From a bacterium SCSIO 12827 (GTDB lineage Bacteria; Pseudomonadota; Alphaproteobacteria; Rhodospirillales; Casp-alpha2): 64,000 nucleotides of DNA. Below are positions 8,564-17,870 of the stretch, one piece after another. Under the pieces are notes generated by a model. That model saw nothing but the letters and a program-made list of their open reading frames with translations. It was not told the origin of the DNA and ran no database searches. The stretch spans positions 558,001 through 622,000 of the forward strand of contig CP073746.1 in NCBI GenBank assembly GCA_024397995.1, read 5' to 3'. Position numbers and translations under genes: made by a program. Every line of letters starts with the position of its first letter. Within the stretch, counting starts at the first letter, position 1.

Positions 8564-10171
8564 ATGGCGCAGGGCATGGTGGTCGCACCGCAGCCGGAAC
8601 CGGTCGAGGTCGGCGCGGAAATATTGAGATCGGGCGGTAATGCCGTGGATGCCGCCGTCGCGACGGCCCTGGCCCAGACGGTGGTCGACCCCTTCATGTG
8701 CGGCATCGCCGGCTTCGGTTCCATGCATCTTTACCTGCCGTCCGTCGGCCAGCACCTGTGCCTGGATTTCCACGCCCGTGCACCCGGCGCCGTTACCGAC
8801 ACCATGTGGGAAGCTCTTCTGGAGCAAGAGGCCGAAGACGGCTTCGGCTTCATTCTGAAAGGCCGTGTCAACGAGGTCGGCTATCAGGCCATCGCCACGC
8901 CGGAGACGCTCCGCGCCCTTGATACCGCGCTCACGCGGTTCGGCACGCGCTCGCTTTCCGATTTGTTGCAGCCGGCCATTGCCTTGGCGCGGGACGGCTA
9001 CATGATCCGCCCGCACATGCACCGTTTTTGGACGCAGGAAGAACCGGCGGGCCGGGTGCAGCACATCGAATATCTGCGCGCCAGCCCGGCCACGGCCAAG
9101 ACCTACCTGAACGCCGACGGCAGCCTGAAGACGCCGGGCATGACCATCACCAACCCGGACATGGCGCGGACCCTGATGCGCATCGCCGAACACGGCGCCG
9201 ATGATTTCTACAATGGGGAGATCGCGGGCAAAATCGCTTCCGACATGGCGGCCAATGGCGGGTTGATCTCGGCCGCCGACCTCGCCAACTGCGGGCCTGA
9301 GGAAACGCAACCCCTGTGGACCGAGTACCGGGGGCTCCGGATCTCGTCCTGCCCGCCGCCGGGCGGCGGAGTCATGGTCCTGCAGATGCTGAACATCCTG
9401 GAAAACTTCGACCTGGCGGCCATGGGCCACAATTCCCCCGATTATATCCGCACGGGCGCCGAGGCTATGAAGATTTCCACCGTCGACAAGGATCGTTGCG
9501 TCGGCGACCCACGGTTTGTCGACGTGCCGGTGGCGCACCTGCTGGACAAGGGATATGCAGCGGAATGCGCGGCGCGCATCAAGGCGGGCGAGGTCACCCA
9601 TGTGCCGCGCGTCGGCCGCGACAAGGAAAGCAAGGACACGACGCATCTGTGTGTCATCGACAGCGCGGGCGACTGCGTCAGCCTGACCCATTCGTTGGGC
9701 ATGCCGTCGGGCGTGACCACGGATGGTCTCGGCTTCATCTATAACGGCTGTATGGGTGTGTTCGACCCCCGGCCTGGGCAGGTCGGCTCCCTCGCTCCCG
9801 GAAAGGCGCGGTTTACTTCCATGGCGCCGAGCATCGTGTTCGAGGGCGATCGGCCCCGCTTCATCGTCGGCGCGCCCGGCGGCACCTACATCGCCATGGG
9901 TGTGCTGCAGGCGGTCCTCAACCACGTGGATTTCGGCATGGACGCGCAGCAGGCCGTATCGGCCCCCCGGTTCTCGGCGACCAGCGACATCATCGAAATC
10001 GTCAACCGCATCCCCCGTGGGGTCGAGGCCGGCCTCAACGGGCAGGGCTATCGCACCCGGCGCTATCCCATCAATTTCCACTTCGCGGGCGTGCATGCCA
10101 TCCGTCTACAGGACGGCCGGGTCGACGGCGGCGCCGACCCGGGCCGCGACGGCATGGCGATGGCGGTCTAG
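8564..10171 (+). CDS. Gamma-glutamyltransferase family protein
   Basis: The protein belongs to the Ntn-hydrolase gamma-glutamyltranspeptidase family. The N-terminal GAEILRSGGNAVDAAVATAL is the family signature, and KDTTHLCVID near residue 355 supplies the Thr that becomes the N-terminal nucleophile after self-cleavage, followed by the glycine-rich GAPGGTYIAMG. The ATG at 8564 follows GAGGACGGGGGG and starts at the domain; an ATG at 8489 would add 25 unlikely residues. No signal peptide is seen, so a cytoplasmic role is likely, in contrast to periplasmic GGT. It follows the NAGGN operon by 87 bases on the same strand, and a link to gamma-glutamyl or glutamine-dipeptide turnover is possible but unproven. 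Confidence 0.85.
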   Translation: MAQGMVVAPQPEPVEVGAEILRSGGNAVDAAVATALAQTVVDPFMCGIAGFGSMHLYLPSVGQHLCLDFHARAPGAVTDTMWEALLEQEAEDGFGFILKGRVNEVGYQAIATPETLRALDTALTRFGTRSLSDLLQPAIALARDGYMIRPHMHRFWTQEEPAGRVQHIEYLRASPATAKTYLNADGSLKTPGMTITNPDMARTLMRIAEHGADDFYNGEIAGKIASDMAANGGLISAADLANCGPEETQPLWTEYRGLRISSCPPPGGGVMVLQMLNILENFDLAAMGHNSPDYIRTGAEAMKISTVDKDRCVGDPRFVDVPVAHLLDKGYAAECAARIKAGEVTHVPRVGRDKESKDTTHLCVIDSAGDCVSLTHSLGMPSGVTTDGLGFIYNGCMGVFDPRPGQVGSLAPGKARFTSMAPSIVFEGDRPRFIVGAPGGTYIAMGVLQAVLNHVDFGMDAQQAVSAPRFSATSDIIEIVNRIPRGVEAGLNGQGYRTRRYPINFHFAGVHAIRLQDGRVDGGADPGRDGMAMAV

Positions 10172-10259
10172 GGCGTCTCTGCATTCTCCGTGCCCGGCGG
10201 TTTCGCCAGGGCGGCATCTCCTCACGATATCTTGAGAACGGCCAAGGGCCTTGGGTTTC

Positions 10260-10390
10260 TGCCGTTTAATAAATACATAAAAAATATGTATGAAAAATAT
10301 GAATTACATTTCAGTTGACGAGATTATGAATTTGAACCACATTTCATTTGTGGATACTTAAAAAATCCACAACAAATTTTTGTTAAATAT
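10260..10390 (+). promoter_or_regulatory. AT-rich, palindrome-rich leader of the sulfite reductase operon
   Basis: This stretch is strikingly AT-rich against its surroundings and holds four inverted repeats. They are ATACATA/TATGTAT (10273-10291), CCACA/TGTGG (10337-10353), TTGTGGAT/ATCCACAA (10348-10372, 8-bp arms) and AACAAA/TTTGTT (10371-10384). The second and third share the TGTGG sequence, so as RNA they could not form together. A weak promoter (TTGAAC at 10332-10337 and GATACT at 10353-10358) could overlap them. The region probably controls cysG and the genes after it, either by protein binding or by alternative RNA folding. Confidence 0.45.
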
Positions 10391-10455
10391 GTGCCGGCTC
10401 GGAATTCCCCTGGATTTCCGCCCCGGCCATGCGCAGGACAAGGCGAAGACGACCC

Positions 10456-11859
10456 ATGCGGCAGTTTCCCATCTTCTTGACGGTGCAAGACCGGCCCGTG
10501 CTGATCGCCGGCGGCGGCGAGGCGGCGGCGCGCAAGCTGCGCCTGCTGCTGAAGGCGGATGCATGGGTCACCGTCGTTGCCCCTGACGCCAATGACGAAA
10601 TCCTCGATCTTTTCGAAGCGGGCGACATCGACTGGCAGGCCCGGGCCTTCCAGCCCGAAGATCTTGCCGGTGTGGTTCTGGCCTACGGCGCCACGGGTAT
10701 TGACGCCGTCGATCGCCAGGTTGCCGCCGCCGGCCGCAAGGCCGGCGTGCCCGTCAACGTGGTCGACCGGCCGGAATTGTCCAGTTTCATCACCCCGGCG
10801 ATCATCGAACGGGACGCCATCACCGTGGCCGTGTCATCTGGCGGCACCGCGCCCGTGCTGGCGCGGGGGATCAAGGCGGCCATCGAACGCCTGCTGCATC
10901 CCAACCTGGGTGCCCTGGCCCTGTTCACCGAACGGTTCCGGGGGGCGGTGAAGGCCGTGGTGCCCGCAGGCCGGGCGCGTCTGCGCTTCTGGGACGCCTT
11001 CTTCGACGGGCCCATCGCCGCCCGCGTGCTGGCCGGGGACGAAACCGGGGCGGCGGAAGACATGCTGTCCTACGTCAACAGACGGGGCCGCGAACAGGAC
11101 GGCATCGTCCATATCGTCGGCGCCGGGCCGGGGGCGGCGGACCTCATCACCCTGCGCGGTCAGCGGCTGTTGGAACAGGCCGACGTCATCGTCCATGACC
11201 GTCTGGTGGGCGACGGCGTGCTTGATCTTGCGCGCCGTGACGCGGCACGCATCGACGTGGGCAAGGCACCAGGCCGACACCCGGTGCCCCAGGATAAAAT
11301 CAACGACATCCTCATCGCCGAGGCGCGCCTGGGCAAACGGGTGGTTCGCCTGAAGGGCGGCGACCCCTTCGTGTTCGGGCGCGGCGGGGAGGAGCTTCAG
11401 GTCCTCAACGCCGCCGGCATCCGGGCAGAGATCGTGCCCGGCATCACCGCCGCCACGGCCTGCGCCGCGGCCACCGGCATTCCCCTGACCCATCGGGGCC
11501 ATGCCTCGGCCGTCACCTTCGTGACCGGCCATAAGGGCGACGGCGAGGCGCCGGACGTCGACTGGGCGGCGCTTGCCCGTTCGGGCGCCACGCTGGCGAT
11601 CTATATGGGCATCGGCGGAGCCGGCGTCATCGCGAATGATCTGTCCCGCCATGGCTTGGCCGATACACCGGTCGCGGTGATCGAAAACGGCACCCGCCCG
11701 GACCAGCGGGTTTTCATCGGCCAAGTCCATGGCCTCGATGCCCTGGTGCGGGCGAACGGAATCACCGGGCCGGCCTTGATCGTCATCGGCGATGTCGCAG
11801 CCTTGACCGATGTGTCCACCGTAACCGGGGGGCAGGTGCCCCTCGCCGCTGCAATGTGA
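10456..11859 (+). CDS. cysG: Siroheme synthase (fused dehydrogenase/ferrochelatase and uroporphyrinogen methyltransferase)
   Basis: This 467-residue protein has the two-part CysG architecture. The N-terminal NAD-binding precorrin-2 dehydrogenase/ferrochelatase part contains LIAGGGEAAARKLRLLL and extends to about residue 210. The C-terminal SAM-dependent uroporphyrinogen-III methyltransferase starts at VGAGPGAADLITLRG and includes VRLKGGDPFVFGRGGEE and VPGITAATACAAATGIPLTH. It makes the siroheme needed by the sulfite/nitrite reductase two genes downstream. The ATG at 10456 has GGCGAAG upstream and starts the domain; an ATG at 10429 is less likely. It opens a four-gene operon behind an AT-rich regulatory leader. 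Confidence 0.93.
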   Translation: MRQFPIFLTVQDRPVLIAGGGEAAARKLRLLLKADAWVTVVAPDANDEILDLFEAGDIDWQARAFQPEDLAGVVLAYGATGIDAVDRQVAAAGRKAGVPVNVVDRPELSSFITPAIIERDAITVAVSSGGTAPVLARGIKAAIERLLHPNLGALALFTERFRGAVKAVVPAGRARLRFWDAFFDGPIAARVLAGDETGAAEDMLSYVNRRGREQDGIVHIVGAGPGAADLITLRGQRLLEQADVIVHDRLVGDGVLDLARRDAARIDVGKAPGRHPVPQDKINDILIAEARLGKRVVRLKGGDPFVFGRGGEELQVLNAAGIRAEIVPGITAATACAAATGIPLTHRGHASAVTFVTGHKGDGEAPDVDWAALARSGATLAIYMGIGGAGVIANDLSRHGLADTPVAVIENGTRPDQRVFIGQVHGLDALVRANGITGPALIVIGDVAALTDVSTVTGGQVPLAAAM

Positions 11860-11881
11860 TTTGGAAATTAGGAACGGAACA

Positions 11882-12235
11882 ATGGTGCAACAGGTTGTCA
11901 CGGGTAACCGTCTTGCCGATGGCGTCGTCATCTACCTTGGCCAGGACGGGGGGTGGACGCCCAAGATCGACGCGGCCCGCGTTGCCGTGGACGAGGACGA
12001 GGCCAAGCTTTTGGAGGATATCGCCAAGGCGGCGGAGAAAGCCCGCATGGTGGTCGGCCCCTATCTGGTCGAGGTCACGGATGCGGAGGGCGCGGTGACG
12101 CCCGTGCGCTACCGCGAACGTCTGCGTGCCTACGGTCCTTCCGTTCATCCCGAATTCGGCCGTGCCGATGTGCCGGACCACCTTCGCATGGGCTCGGAAG
12201 CTGAATACGTGCACATGAACGGCGTCGCCGGCTGA
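11882..12235 (+). CDS. DUF2849 domain-containing protein
   Basis: This 117-residue protein lies between cysG and the sulfite reductase gene, the usual place of DUF2849 members in alphaproteobacteria. The ATG at 11882 follows AGGAACGGAAC. The protein has a short beta-rich start (VVTGNRLADGVVIYLG) and a conserved tail (VHPEFGRADVPDHLRMG). No catalytic motif is obvious. Context implies a supporting role in sulfite or nitrite reduction, but the biochemical function is unknown. Confidence 0.85.
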   Translation: MVQQVVTGNRLADGVVIYLGQDGGWTPKIDAARVAVDEDEAKLLEDIAKAAEKARMVVGPYLVEVTDAEGAVTPVRYRERLRAYGPSVHPEFGRADVPDHLRMGSEAEYVHMNGVAG

Positions 12236-12277
12236 AGTGCTGCCGGCAACCGTATTCGCAAGGAAAGAAGAAACGAC

Positions 12278-13939
12278 ATGTACCGCTACGATGAATTCGA
12301 CCATGCCATGGTCAAGGACCGGGTCGAGCAGTTCCGTGGTCAGATCGCCCGCCGCATGGCCGGTGAGATGACCGAAGAACAGTTCCGCCCGCTGCGCCTG
12401 CAGAACGGGCTCTACCTGCAGCTTCACGCCTATATGCTGCGGGTCGCCATCCCGTATGGCCAGCTCAATGCCGTTCAGATGCGCAAGCTGGCCCATATCG
12501 CGCGGACATACGACAAGGGCTACGGCCATTTCACGACGCGCCAGAACATCCAGTACAACTGGCCCAAGCTGAGCCAGGTCGCCGACATCCTGGACGAGTT
12601 GGCGAGCGTCGAGATGCACGCGATCCAGACGTCCGGCAACTGCATCCGCAACACCACCGCAGACCAGTACGCGGGCGTGACGGCGGACGAGATCGAAGAT
12701 CCCCGCATCTATGCCGAGATCATCCGCCAGTGGTCGACCTTCCACCCGGAATTCACCTTCCTGCCGCGCAAGTTCAAGATCGCCGTGTCGGGTGCCGTGG
12801 GCGCGGACCGCGCCGCCGTGCGTTTCCACGATATCGGCCTGTTCATCGTGAAGAACGACGCGGGCGAGGTCGGGTTCGAAGTTTGGGTCGGCGGCGGCTT
12901 GGGCCGCACGCCCATGATCGGCAAGAAAATCCGCGGCTTCGTCGCCAAGGCCGACCTGCTCGCCTATCTGGAAGCGGTGCTTCGCGTCTACAACATGCTT
13001 GGCCGGCGCGACAACATGTACAAGGCGCGGGTGAAGATTTTGGTTCATGAAACGGGAACCGAGGAATTCACCCGTCTGGTCGAAAAGGAATTCGAGGACA
13101 CCCAAGGCGGTGCGCTTGATTTGCCGGCTGCGGAAATTGATCGCATCGCCGATTATTTCCAGCCACCGGCCTATGAGGCGCTGTCGGACGATCCGCCGGC
13201 CCTGACCGCCCGCCGGTTCGAGGACAAGGGTTTCAACAACTGGGTGCGCGTCAACGTCGCCCGTCACAAGGTGGCGGGTTACGCCATCGCCAACATTTCG
13301 TTAAAGCCCGTGGGCGTGCCGCCGGGCGATGTGACGGCGGATCAGATGGACGCCGTGGCGGATATCGCCGAGACCTTTTCGTTGGGCGGCATCCGGGTAA
13401 CCCACGAACAGAATCTGGTGCTGCCCGATGTCCGCCAAGACCAGCTGTACGACCTGTGGCTGGCGCTGCGCGAGCAGGGCCTGGCCGACGCCAACCTGGA
13501 CCATATCGGCGATATGATCTGCTGCCCGGGGCTGGATTATTGCTCGCTCGCCAATGCGCGCTCCATCCCCATCGCCGAGCGGATCAGCCAGCGGTTCGCC
13601 GATCTGGACCGCCAGTACGACATCGGCGAATTGCGTTTGAAAATTTCCGGCTGCATCAATGCCTGCGGTCATCACCACGTCGGCCATATCGGCATCCTGG
13701 GCGTCGACCGCAAGGATCAGGAGTACTACCAGATCACCCTGGGCGGTGCGCCCGGCGAGGATGCGGCCATCGGCACCAAGGTGGGTGCCGCCTTTTCCGC
13801 CGCCGAAATCGTCGATGCGGTCGAAACCGTGGTGAATACCTATCTCGCCCTCCGACAGCCGAAGGAACGGTTCATCGATACCTTCCGCCGGGTCGGTGAC
13901 GCCCCCTTCAAGGAGAGCCTCTATGACAAAGCTGCTTAA
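12278..13939 (+). CDS. cysI: Assimilatory nitrite/sulfite reductase, siroheme and 4Fe-4S protein
   Basis: This 553-residue protein has the two-fold repeated sulfite/nitrite reductase architecture. The cofactor-binding cysteines are visible near residues 410-465: ICCPGLDYCSLANA gives the C-x5-C pair and SGCINACGHHHVGHIG the C-x3-C pair that holds the 4Fe-4S cluster bridged to siroheme. The N-terminal half has GHFTTRQNIQYNW and TSGNCIRNTTAD. It reduces sulfite to sulfide, or nitrite to ammonia, with six electrons. The neighbours cysG, DUF2849 and DUF934 favour sulfite. The usual downstream cysH is not present in this operon. Sulfite set free by sulfonate cleavage could be an additional substrate source. 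Confidence 0.9.
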   Translation: MYRYDEFDHAMVKDRVEQFRGQIARRMAGEMTEEQFRPLRLQNGLYLQLHAYMLRVAIPYGQLNAVQMRKLAHIARTYDKGYGHFTTRQNIQYNWPKLSQVADILDELASVEMHAIQTSGNCIRNTTADQYAGVTADEIEDPRIYAEIIRQWSTFHPEFTFLPRKFKIAVSGAVGADRAAVRFHDIGLFIVKNDAGEVGFEVWVGGGLGRTPMIGKKIRGFVAKADLLAYLEAVLRVYNMLGRRDNMYKARVKILVHETGTEEFTRLVEKEFEDTQGGALDLPAAEIDRIADYFQPPAYEALSDDPPALTARRFEDKGFNNWVRVNVARHKVAGYAIANISLKPVGVPPGDVTADQMDAVADIAETFSLGGIRVTHEQNLVLPDVRQDQLYDLWLALREQGLADANLDHIGDMICCPGLDYCSLANARSIPIAERISQRFADLDRQYDIGELRLKISGCINACGHHHVGHIGILGVDRKDQEYYQITLGGAPGEDAAIGTKVGAAFSAAEIVDAVETVVNTYLALRQPKERFIDTFRRVGDAPFKESLYDKAA

Positions 13940-14438
13940 GGACGGGACCGTTACCAACGATCCCTGGATTCACGTCGCCGACGGGGATGCGGTTCCGGAA
14001 TCGGGTCCCGTGATCGTCACCCTGGCCCGTTGGCAGGCGGAACACAACTCGCTCGCCGGGCGCGCGGACGGTCTGGGCATTCGCCTGGAAAGCGGCCAGT
14101 CGCCTGAAGTGATCAAGGACGACCTTGCTCACTTCGCCGTGGTGGCGTTGGCGTTTCCCAAGTTCGCCGACGGCAGGGCCTATTCCCATGCCCGCATGCT
14201 GAAGGATCGGTTGGATTACACGGGCGAGGTGCGGGCCGTGGGTGACGTGCTGCGCGACCAATACCGGGCCATGCACCGCTGCGGGTTCGACGCCCTGGAA
14301 ATTTCAGGTAACCATCCGGCGGACAAACTAGAAGCCGATTGGCGGGCGGCCCTTGGTGAGTTGCGGCACGCCTATCAGCCGGCACTGCGCGGCCCGGAGC
14401 CGGTCCTGCATCAGCGCCACCGGGCCGTCGCGGCATAA
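13923..14438 (+). CDS. DUF934 domain-containing protein of the sulfite reductase operon
   Basis: This 171-residue protein starts at an ATG inside the end of the reductase gene (17-base overlap), preceded by AAGGAGAG, so translation is probably coupled. DUF934 proteins regularly accompany alphaproteobacterial CysI-type reductases; the family segment is seen in FPKFADGRAYSHARML and VLRDQYRAMHRCGFD. A role as electron-delivery or assembly partner of the reductase has been suggested from context; no cofactor motif is visible. It is the last gene of the operon and converges on the cyclase gene. Confidence 0.87.
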   Translation: MTKLLKDGTVTNDPWIHVADGDAVPESGPVIVTLARWQAEHNSLAGRADGLGIRLESGQSPEVIKDDLAHFAVVALAFPKFADGRAYSHARMLKDRLDYTGEVRAVGDVLRDQYRAMHRCGFDALEISGNHPADKLEADWRAALGELRHAYQPALRGPEPVLHQRHRAVAA

Positions 14439-14463
14439 CGGATGTCGCTTTAGGGGAAGTGGG

Positions 14464-16392
14464 TCAGCCCACGGCCTGAAGTTCGGCGCGCCAGACGACT
14501 TCATATACCGGCACGGGCTTCTCGATGCCCTTCATATCGAAGTTGCCGGCATCGCGGAACTGAATCGCATGGCCGGTCACCAGGTCGCGAACCGATTGGG
14601 TGATGAAGATCTGTTCGGCGTCTGCCTTGTCGCACACGCGGGCGGACAGCTGCACCGTGGTGCCGAAGAAATCGTCTTCTTCCTGAACCGCGGCACCGGC
14701 GTTGAGCCCGATGCGCACCTTGACCGGCACATTGCCTTGCGTACCGTTGTGTTTGGCCAGTTCCTGCTGAATCACCATGGTCGAGGCGACGGCGTTGGCG
14801 GCGTTTGAGAACACGGCCATGATGCCGTCGCCGGTGTGTTTGACCTCGCGCCCATGATAGGCGGCAAGGGCGTTGCGCACGATGGCGTTATGGGTGCGCA
14901 CGACCTGCTGGGCGCCCAGGTCGCCCAGTTCCTGGGTCATTTTGGTCGATCCCACCAAATCCGTGAACATGACCACGACGACGCCCTGGGCCGTGGCCTT
15001 CGCCGCTTTGTTGGAGATAAAGCTTTCAAGAACCGACGGCAGTTCGCCGAAGGCCTTGACGTCGCCATCGATGAAGCGCTGCATGGCCGAACGGCCGGCG
15101 TCGATCATGGCGCGGCTTTTCGAATCCTTCTCGTACTCGGCGAACTTGTCGCAGAACGGTCCGGCCATGGCCTTCTTGGTGCCGATGGCGACAATGGCCT
15201 CGGTAATCATGCCGTTGCGTTGTGCGCCTTCAAGGCCGCTGTGCTTGGCAAGCTGGTCACCAGCTCCGGCGAGGTACAGGTTCAGCCCGAACTTGCCCAG
15301 CTTGTCGAGCTTGGCCAATTGGCTGCGGATCGCCCCCAAGGCAAGCTCCAGGAATTTGAGCATGGCCTTACGCGGCTCCGTCGGCACGTTTTCCGGGGGA
15401 TAATCCAGACCGGATGACATCGTCGCGGCACTGCTATCGGCGGCGGCAGCCTCGTCTTCCAGGGCCCCCATGGGATCTTCGTCAAGGGCGTCCTCGCGCC
15501 AGCTGCCGAGACCGGAATCGTAGGCATCGAACTCGTCATCGTCCTGTCCGCTGTTTCGCGCGTCCTGGAAATACTGGGTCAGGGTTTCGATATCGCCTTC
15601 CTTAAGGAGAATTTTGCCCAGGATCAGGGCGGCGATGGCAAAGCCAAGGACATATCCCGCGATCATGAAGCCCGGAATGTCGAAGCCGGAGGCCACCAGC
15701 TTCCTGTGCAGGATATCGAGCGGAATTTTCCCGGCGAACGTGATGACCGCCGTGATGATGAAGACCGTGACCAGGCGCGTGCCGACGGCAATCAGGGGCG
15801 TTTTCGGGGGTTTTCCGGCTTCTGCCTCGCGTAGGGCGGCTTCTTCGGCGGCTTTCTTGACCGAATGGCTCCCACCGATGGCGCCCGTCGCTTCAAGATG
15901 CTGTTTGGCGATTTTTTTATAGGCTTCGCCCGCACTTTCGGCGCCGCCCTTGCGCTTTTTCCGGCGTTTCTTCCCGGAGGCCTCGTTGCTGTCGGCGCCG
16001 CTAGCCCGGCCGCCGCTAGCTCGGCCGCCGCTTTCGCGGCCATTCTCACTGCCGCCACCATCACTACCGCCGTTGCTTCCGCCACCGCTTCCGCGTGGCT
16101 TGCTTTTTCCGGCCCGGGGAATTCCGGTCATCCAGGCAATCGTTTCTTGCGGCGGGCGGCCGTCGGGGTAGGTGCGCCGGTTCATCAGGCGCACGGCTTG
16201 CCATTTCGCTTGGTCGTCAGCGTCGTGCGCGGCGGTCAGGGCCTCGAACTCATCCGTTTCGGCCCACTCGCCCTGGTGCACCCAATCACCCTCGGGCGCG
16301 CGGCAATAAAGCACGAACGTCGTCGTGTATACGACCCTAGCGGCAGCCAACGATGCAGCTCCTGTTCCGTACAAACACCACAAAACCCCCAC
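14464..16392 (-). CDS. Class III adenylate/guanylate cyclase with two membrane segments
   Basis: The C-terminal domain (about residues 470-635) is a class III nucleotidyl cyclase. MFTDLVGSTKM carries the first metal-binding Asp, VKHTGDGIMAVF the second, and FFGTTVQLSARVCDKADAEQIF the late catalytic segment, in which the usual Asn appears as Gln. Two hydrophobic segments lie near residues 200-222 and 240-264. Before them is a low-complexity Gly/Ser/Arg tract (about 100-140) followed by the basic run KKRRKKRKGG. The acidic stretch around residues 280-325 looks disordered. The start is uncertain: the longest frame begins at a GTG at 16392 with no ribosome-binding site, and the first in-frame ATG is at about residue 69. 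It probably makes cAMP as a membrane-tethered signal enzyme. Confidence 0.8.
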   Translation of the reverse strand: MGVLWCLYGTGAASLAAARVVYTTTFVLYCRAPEGDWVHQGEWAETDEFEALTAAHDADDQAKWQAVRLMNRRTYPDGRPPQETIAWMTGIPRAGKSKPRGSGGGSNGGSDGGGSENGRESGGRASGGRASGADSNEASGKKRRKKRKGGAESAGEAYKKIAKQHLEATGAIGGSHSVKKAAEEAALREAEAGKPPKTPLIAVGTRLVTVFIITAVITFAGKIPLDILHRKLVASGFDIPGFMIAGYVLGFAIAALILGKILLKEGDIETLTQYFQDARNSGQDDDEFDAYDSGLGSWREDALDEDPMGALEDEAAAADSSAATMSSGLDYPPENVPTEPRKAMLKFLELALGAIRSQLAKLDKLGKFGLNLYLAGAGDQLAKHSGLEGAQRNGMITEAIVAIGTKKAMAGPFCDKFAEYEKDSKSRAMIDAGRSAMQRFIDGDVKAFGELPSVLESFISNKAAKATAQGVVVVMFTDLVGSTKMTQELGDLGAQQVVRTHNAIVRNALAAYHGREVKHTGDGIMAVFSNAANAVASTMVIQQELAKHNGTQGNVPVKVRIGLNAGAAVQEEDDFFGTTVQLSARVCDKADAEQIFITQSVRDLVTGHAIQFRDAGNFDMKGIEKPVPVYEVVWRAELQAVG

Positions 16393-16555
16393 GGCGCCGC
16401 AGCGACATTCGCGCGCCGAAACTGTATTCTAGGCAAGTTGACGCCAAGTATGGCATTCAACACCTTGGATTTGTACAGATTATCAACGGTGAACCAATGA
16501 TTTGTTCGCTGTTGGTCCAATGCCCGGTATGAGGGTGTCCGTGCAAGGGGGGGCG

Positions 16556-17869
16556 ATGAACAGGCATGCGGCGGATTTATCCTTAATTGTACCCATCGCC
16601 GTGGGGCTTTGGGGCCTGGGCCAGTTATGTCACCCCGCGGTTGCCGCACCGGCGCCGGATGCCGTGGGGGTACTTGCCGCCGTTTGCCCCTTGAAACTCA
16701 CCGATACGGCCGGCCTGCGCCGCGTGTTGACGGGTGGTCGCCTGCTTGAGGCGCGCCTGGATGGGCCCGTGGGTAAACCCTTCAGGGCTGTGCATCGCAT
16801 CCTCATGCCGGAGGGCGGGGAATGGGTGGTCAACCGACTGTCGCCCGGCGGCCGCCTGCGCCGCATCAGCCTGGAATGGCACGCCCCGGCACCGGGCGGC
16901 ACCCGTCCCGTCATCGCCGTCAACGCCTCGGGCGATTGTCGGGTGACCGAGGGCCGCCGCCTGATCTACGATTCCGATGGCCACGCGGAAACACTTGAAG
17001 TCCTGTCCGCCGGTTTGGCCGAGGTGGTGTTCCGCGAAGCCCTGAACCCGCCCGTCCCGTCCGGTCGGCCGACAGCGCAAGAGGCCGTGCGCGTCGCCGT
17101 CATCGACACGGGCGTCAATTACACCCTGCCGCTGTTTCGGGGGCGCTTGGCGCGGGATGATGCCGGGAACTTTCTGGGATACGATTTTTGGGACATGGAC
17201 GCGCGTCCGTTCGATCTGGATACCGCGCGTTCGCCGTTCTTTCCCCTGCACCACGGTACGGCGGTGACCTCGATCATTCTGCGTGAAGCGCCCGAGGCGG
17301 TGATCCTGCCCTACCGCTACCCGCGCCCGGATATGACCCGGTTCGGGGACCTGGTCGCCCGTGCCGATGCGGCGGGGGCGGTGATCGTCAATATGGCCAT
17401 GGGTTCCAACGCCGAAGCGGACTGGCGGGCGTTCGCCGAGGCGGCGAAGGCGCGGCTCCATATGCTGTTCATCGTGTCCGCCGGCAACGACGGCCGCGAT
17501 CTGGACAAGGTGCCGGTTTTCCCTGCCGCCCTCGGCCTCGATAATATCCTGACCGTGACCTCCGCCGATGCCGATGGCCGCCTGGCCCGGGGGTCCAATT
17601 GGGGGGGCATGCACGTCGATGTCATGGTGCCGGGCGAACAGGTTGCGGTGACGGACCACCGGGGGGCGGCGGGCAAGGCGTCCGGATCGTCCTTCGCCGT
17701 GCCCCGGGTCACCGCCCTGGCGGCGCGGCTACTGGCCAAGCATCCCGACTGGCGGGGGCCCGAGTTGAAGGCGGCGATCCTCAAGCGCGCGCGCAAGCCG
17801 TTCGGCGGCGATGCCCCCTTGCTGCGCCATGGCTGGATCCCCGACCCGACGGACGATTACGAAGGCTGA
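16556..17869 (+). CDS. Secreted subtilisin-like (S8) serine peptidase
   Basis: This 437-residue protein has an N-terminal signal peptide (hydrophobic IVPIAVGLWGLGQL, likely cleavage near AVAAPAPDA) and a subtilase domain. The triad is complete: Asp in VAVIDTGVNYTLP, His in LHHGTAVTSII and Ser in ASGSSFAVPRVTALAARLL; VSAGNDGRD provides the oxyanion-hole Asn. About 150 residues precede the catalytic domain and may act as a propeptide. The ATG at 16556 follows AAGGGGGGGCG and was chosen over an upstream non-ATG start at 16502. It is transcribed towards another exported serine protease, and the two are separated by a 22-base palindrome. Confidence 0.88.
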   Translation: MNRHAADLSLIVPIAVGLWGLGQLCHPAVAAPAPDAVGVLAAVCPLKLTDTAGLRRVLTGGRLLEARLDGPVGKPFRAVHRILMPEGGEWVVNRLSPGGRLRRISLEWHAPAPGGTRPVIAVNASGDCRVTEGRRLIYDSDGHAETLEVLSAGLAEVVFREALNPPVPSGRPTAQEAVRVAVIDTGVNYTLPLFRGRLARDDAGNFLGYDFWDMDARPFDLDTARSPFFPLHHGTAVTSIILREAPEAVILPYRYPRPDMTRFGDLVARADAAGAVIVNMAMGSNAEADWRAFAEAAKARLHMLFIVSAGNDGRDLDKVPVFPAALGLDNILTVTSADADGRLARGSNWGGMHVDVMVPGEQVAVTDHRGAAGKASGSSFAVPRVTALAARLLAKHPDWRGPELKAAILKRARKPFGGDAPLLRHGWIPDPTDDYEG

Positions 17870-17870
17870 C

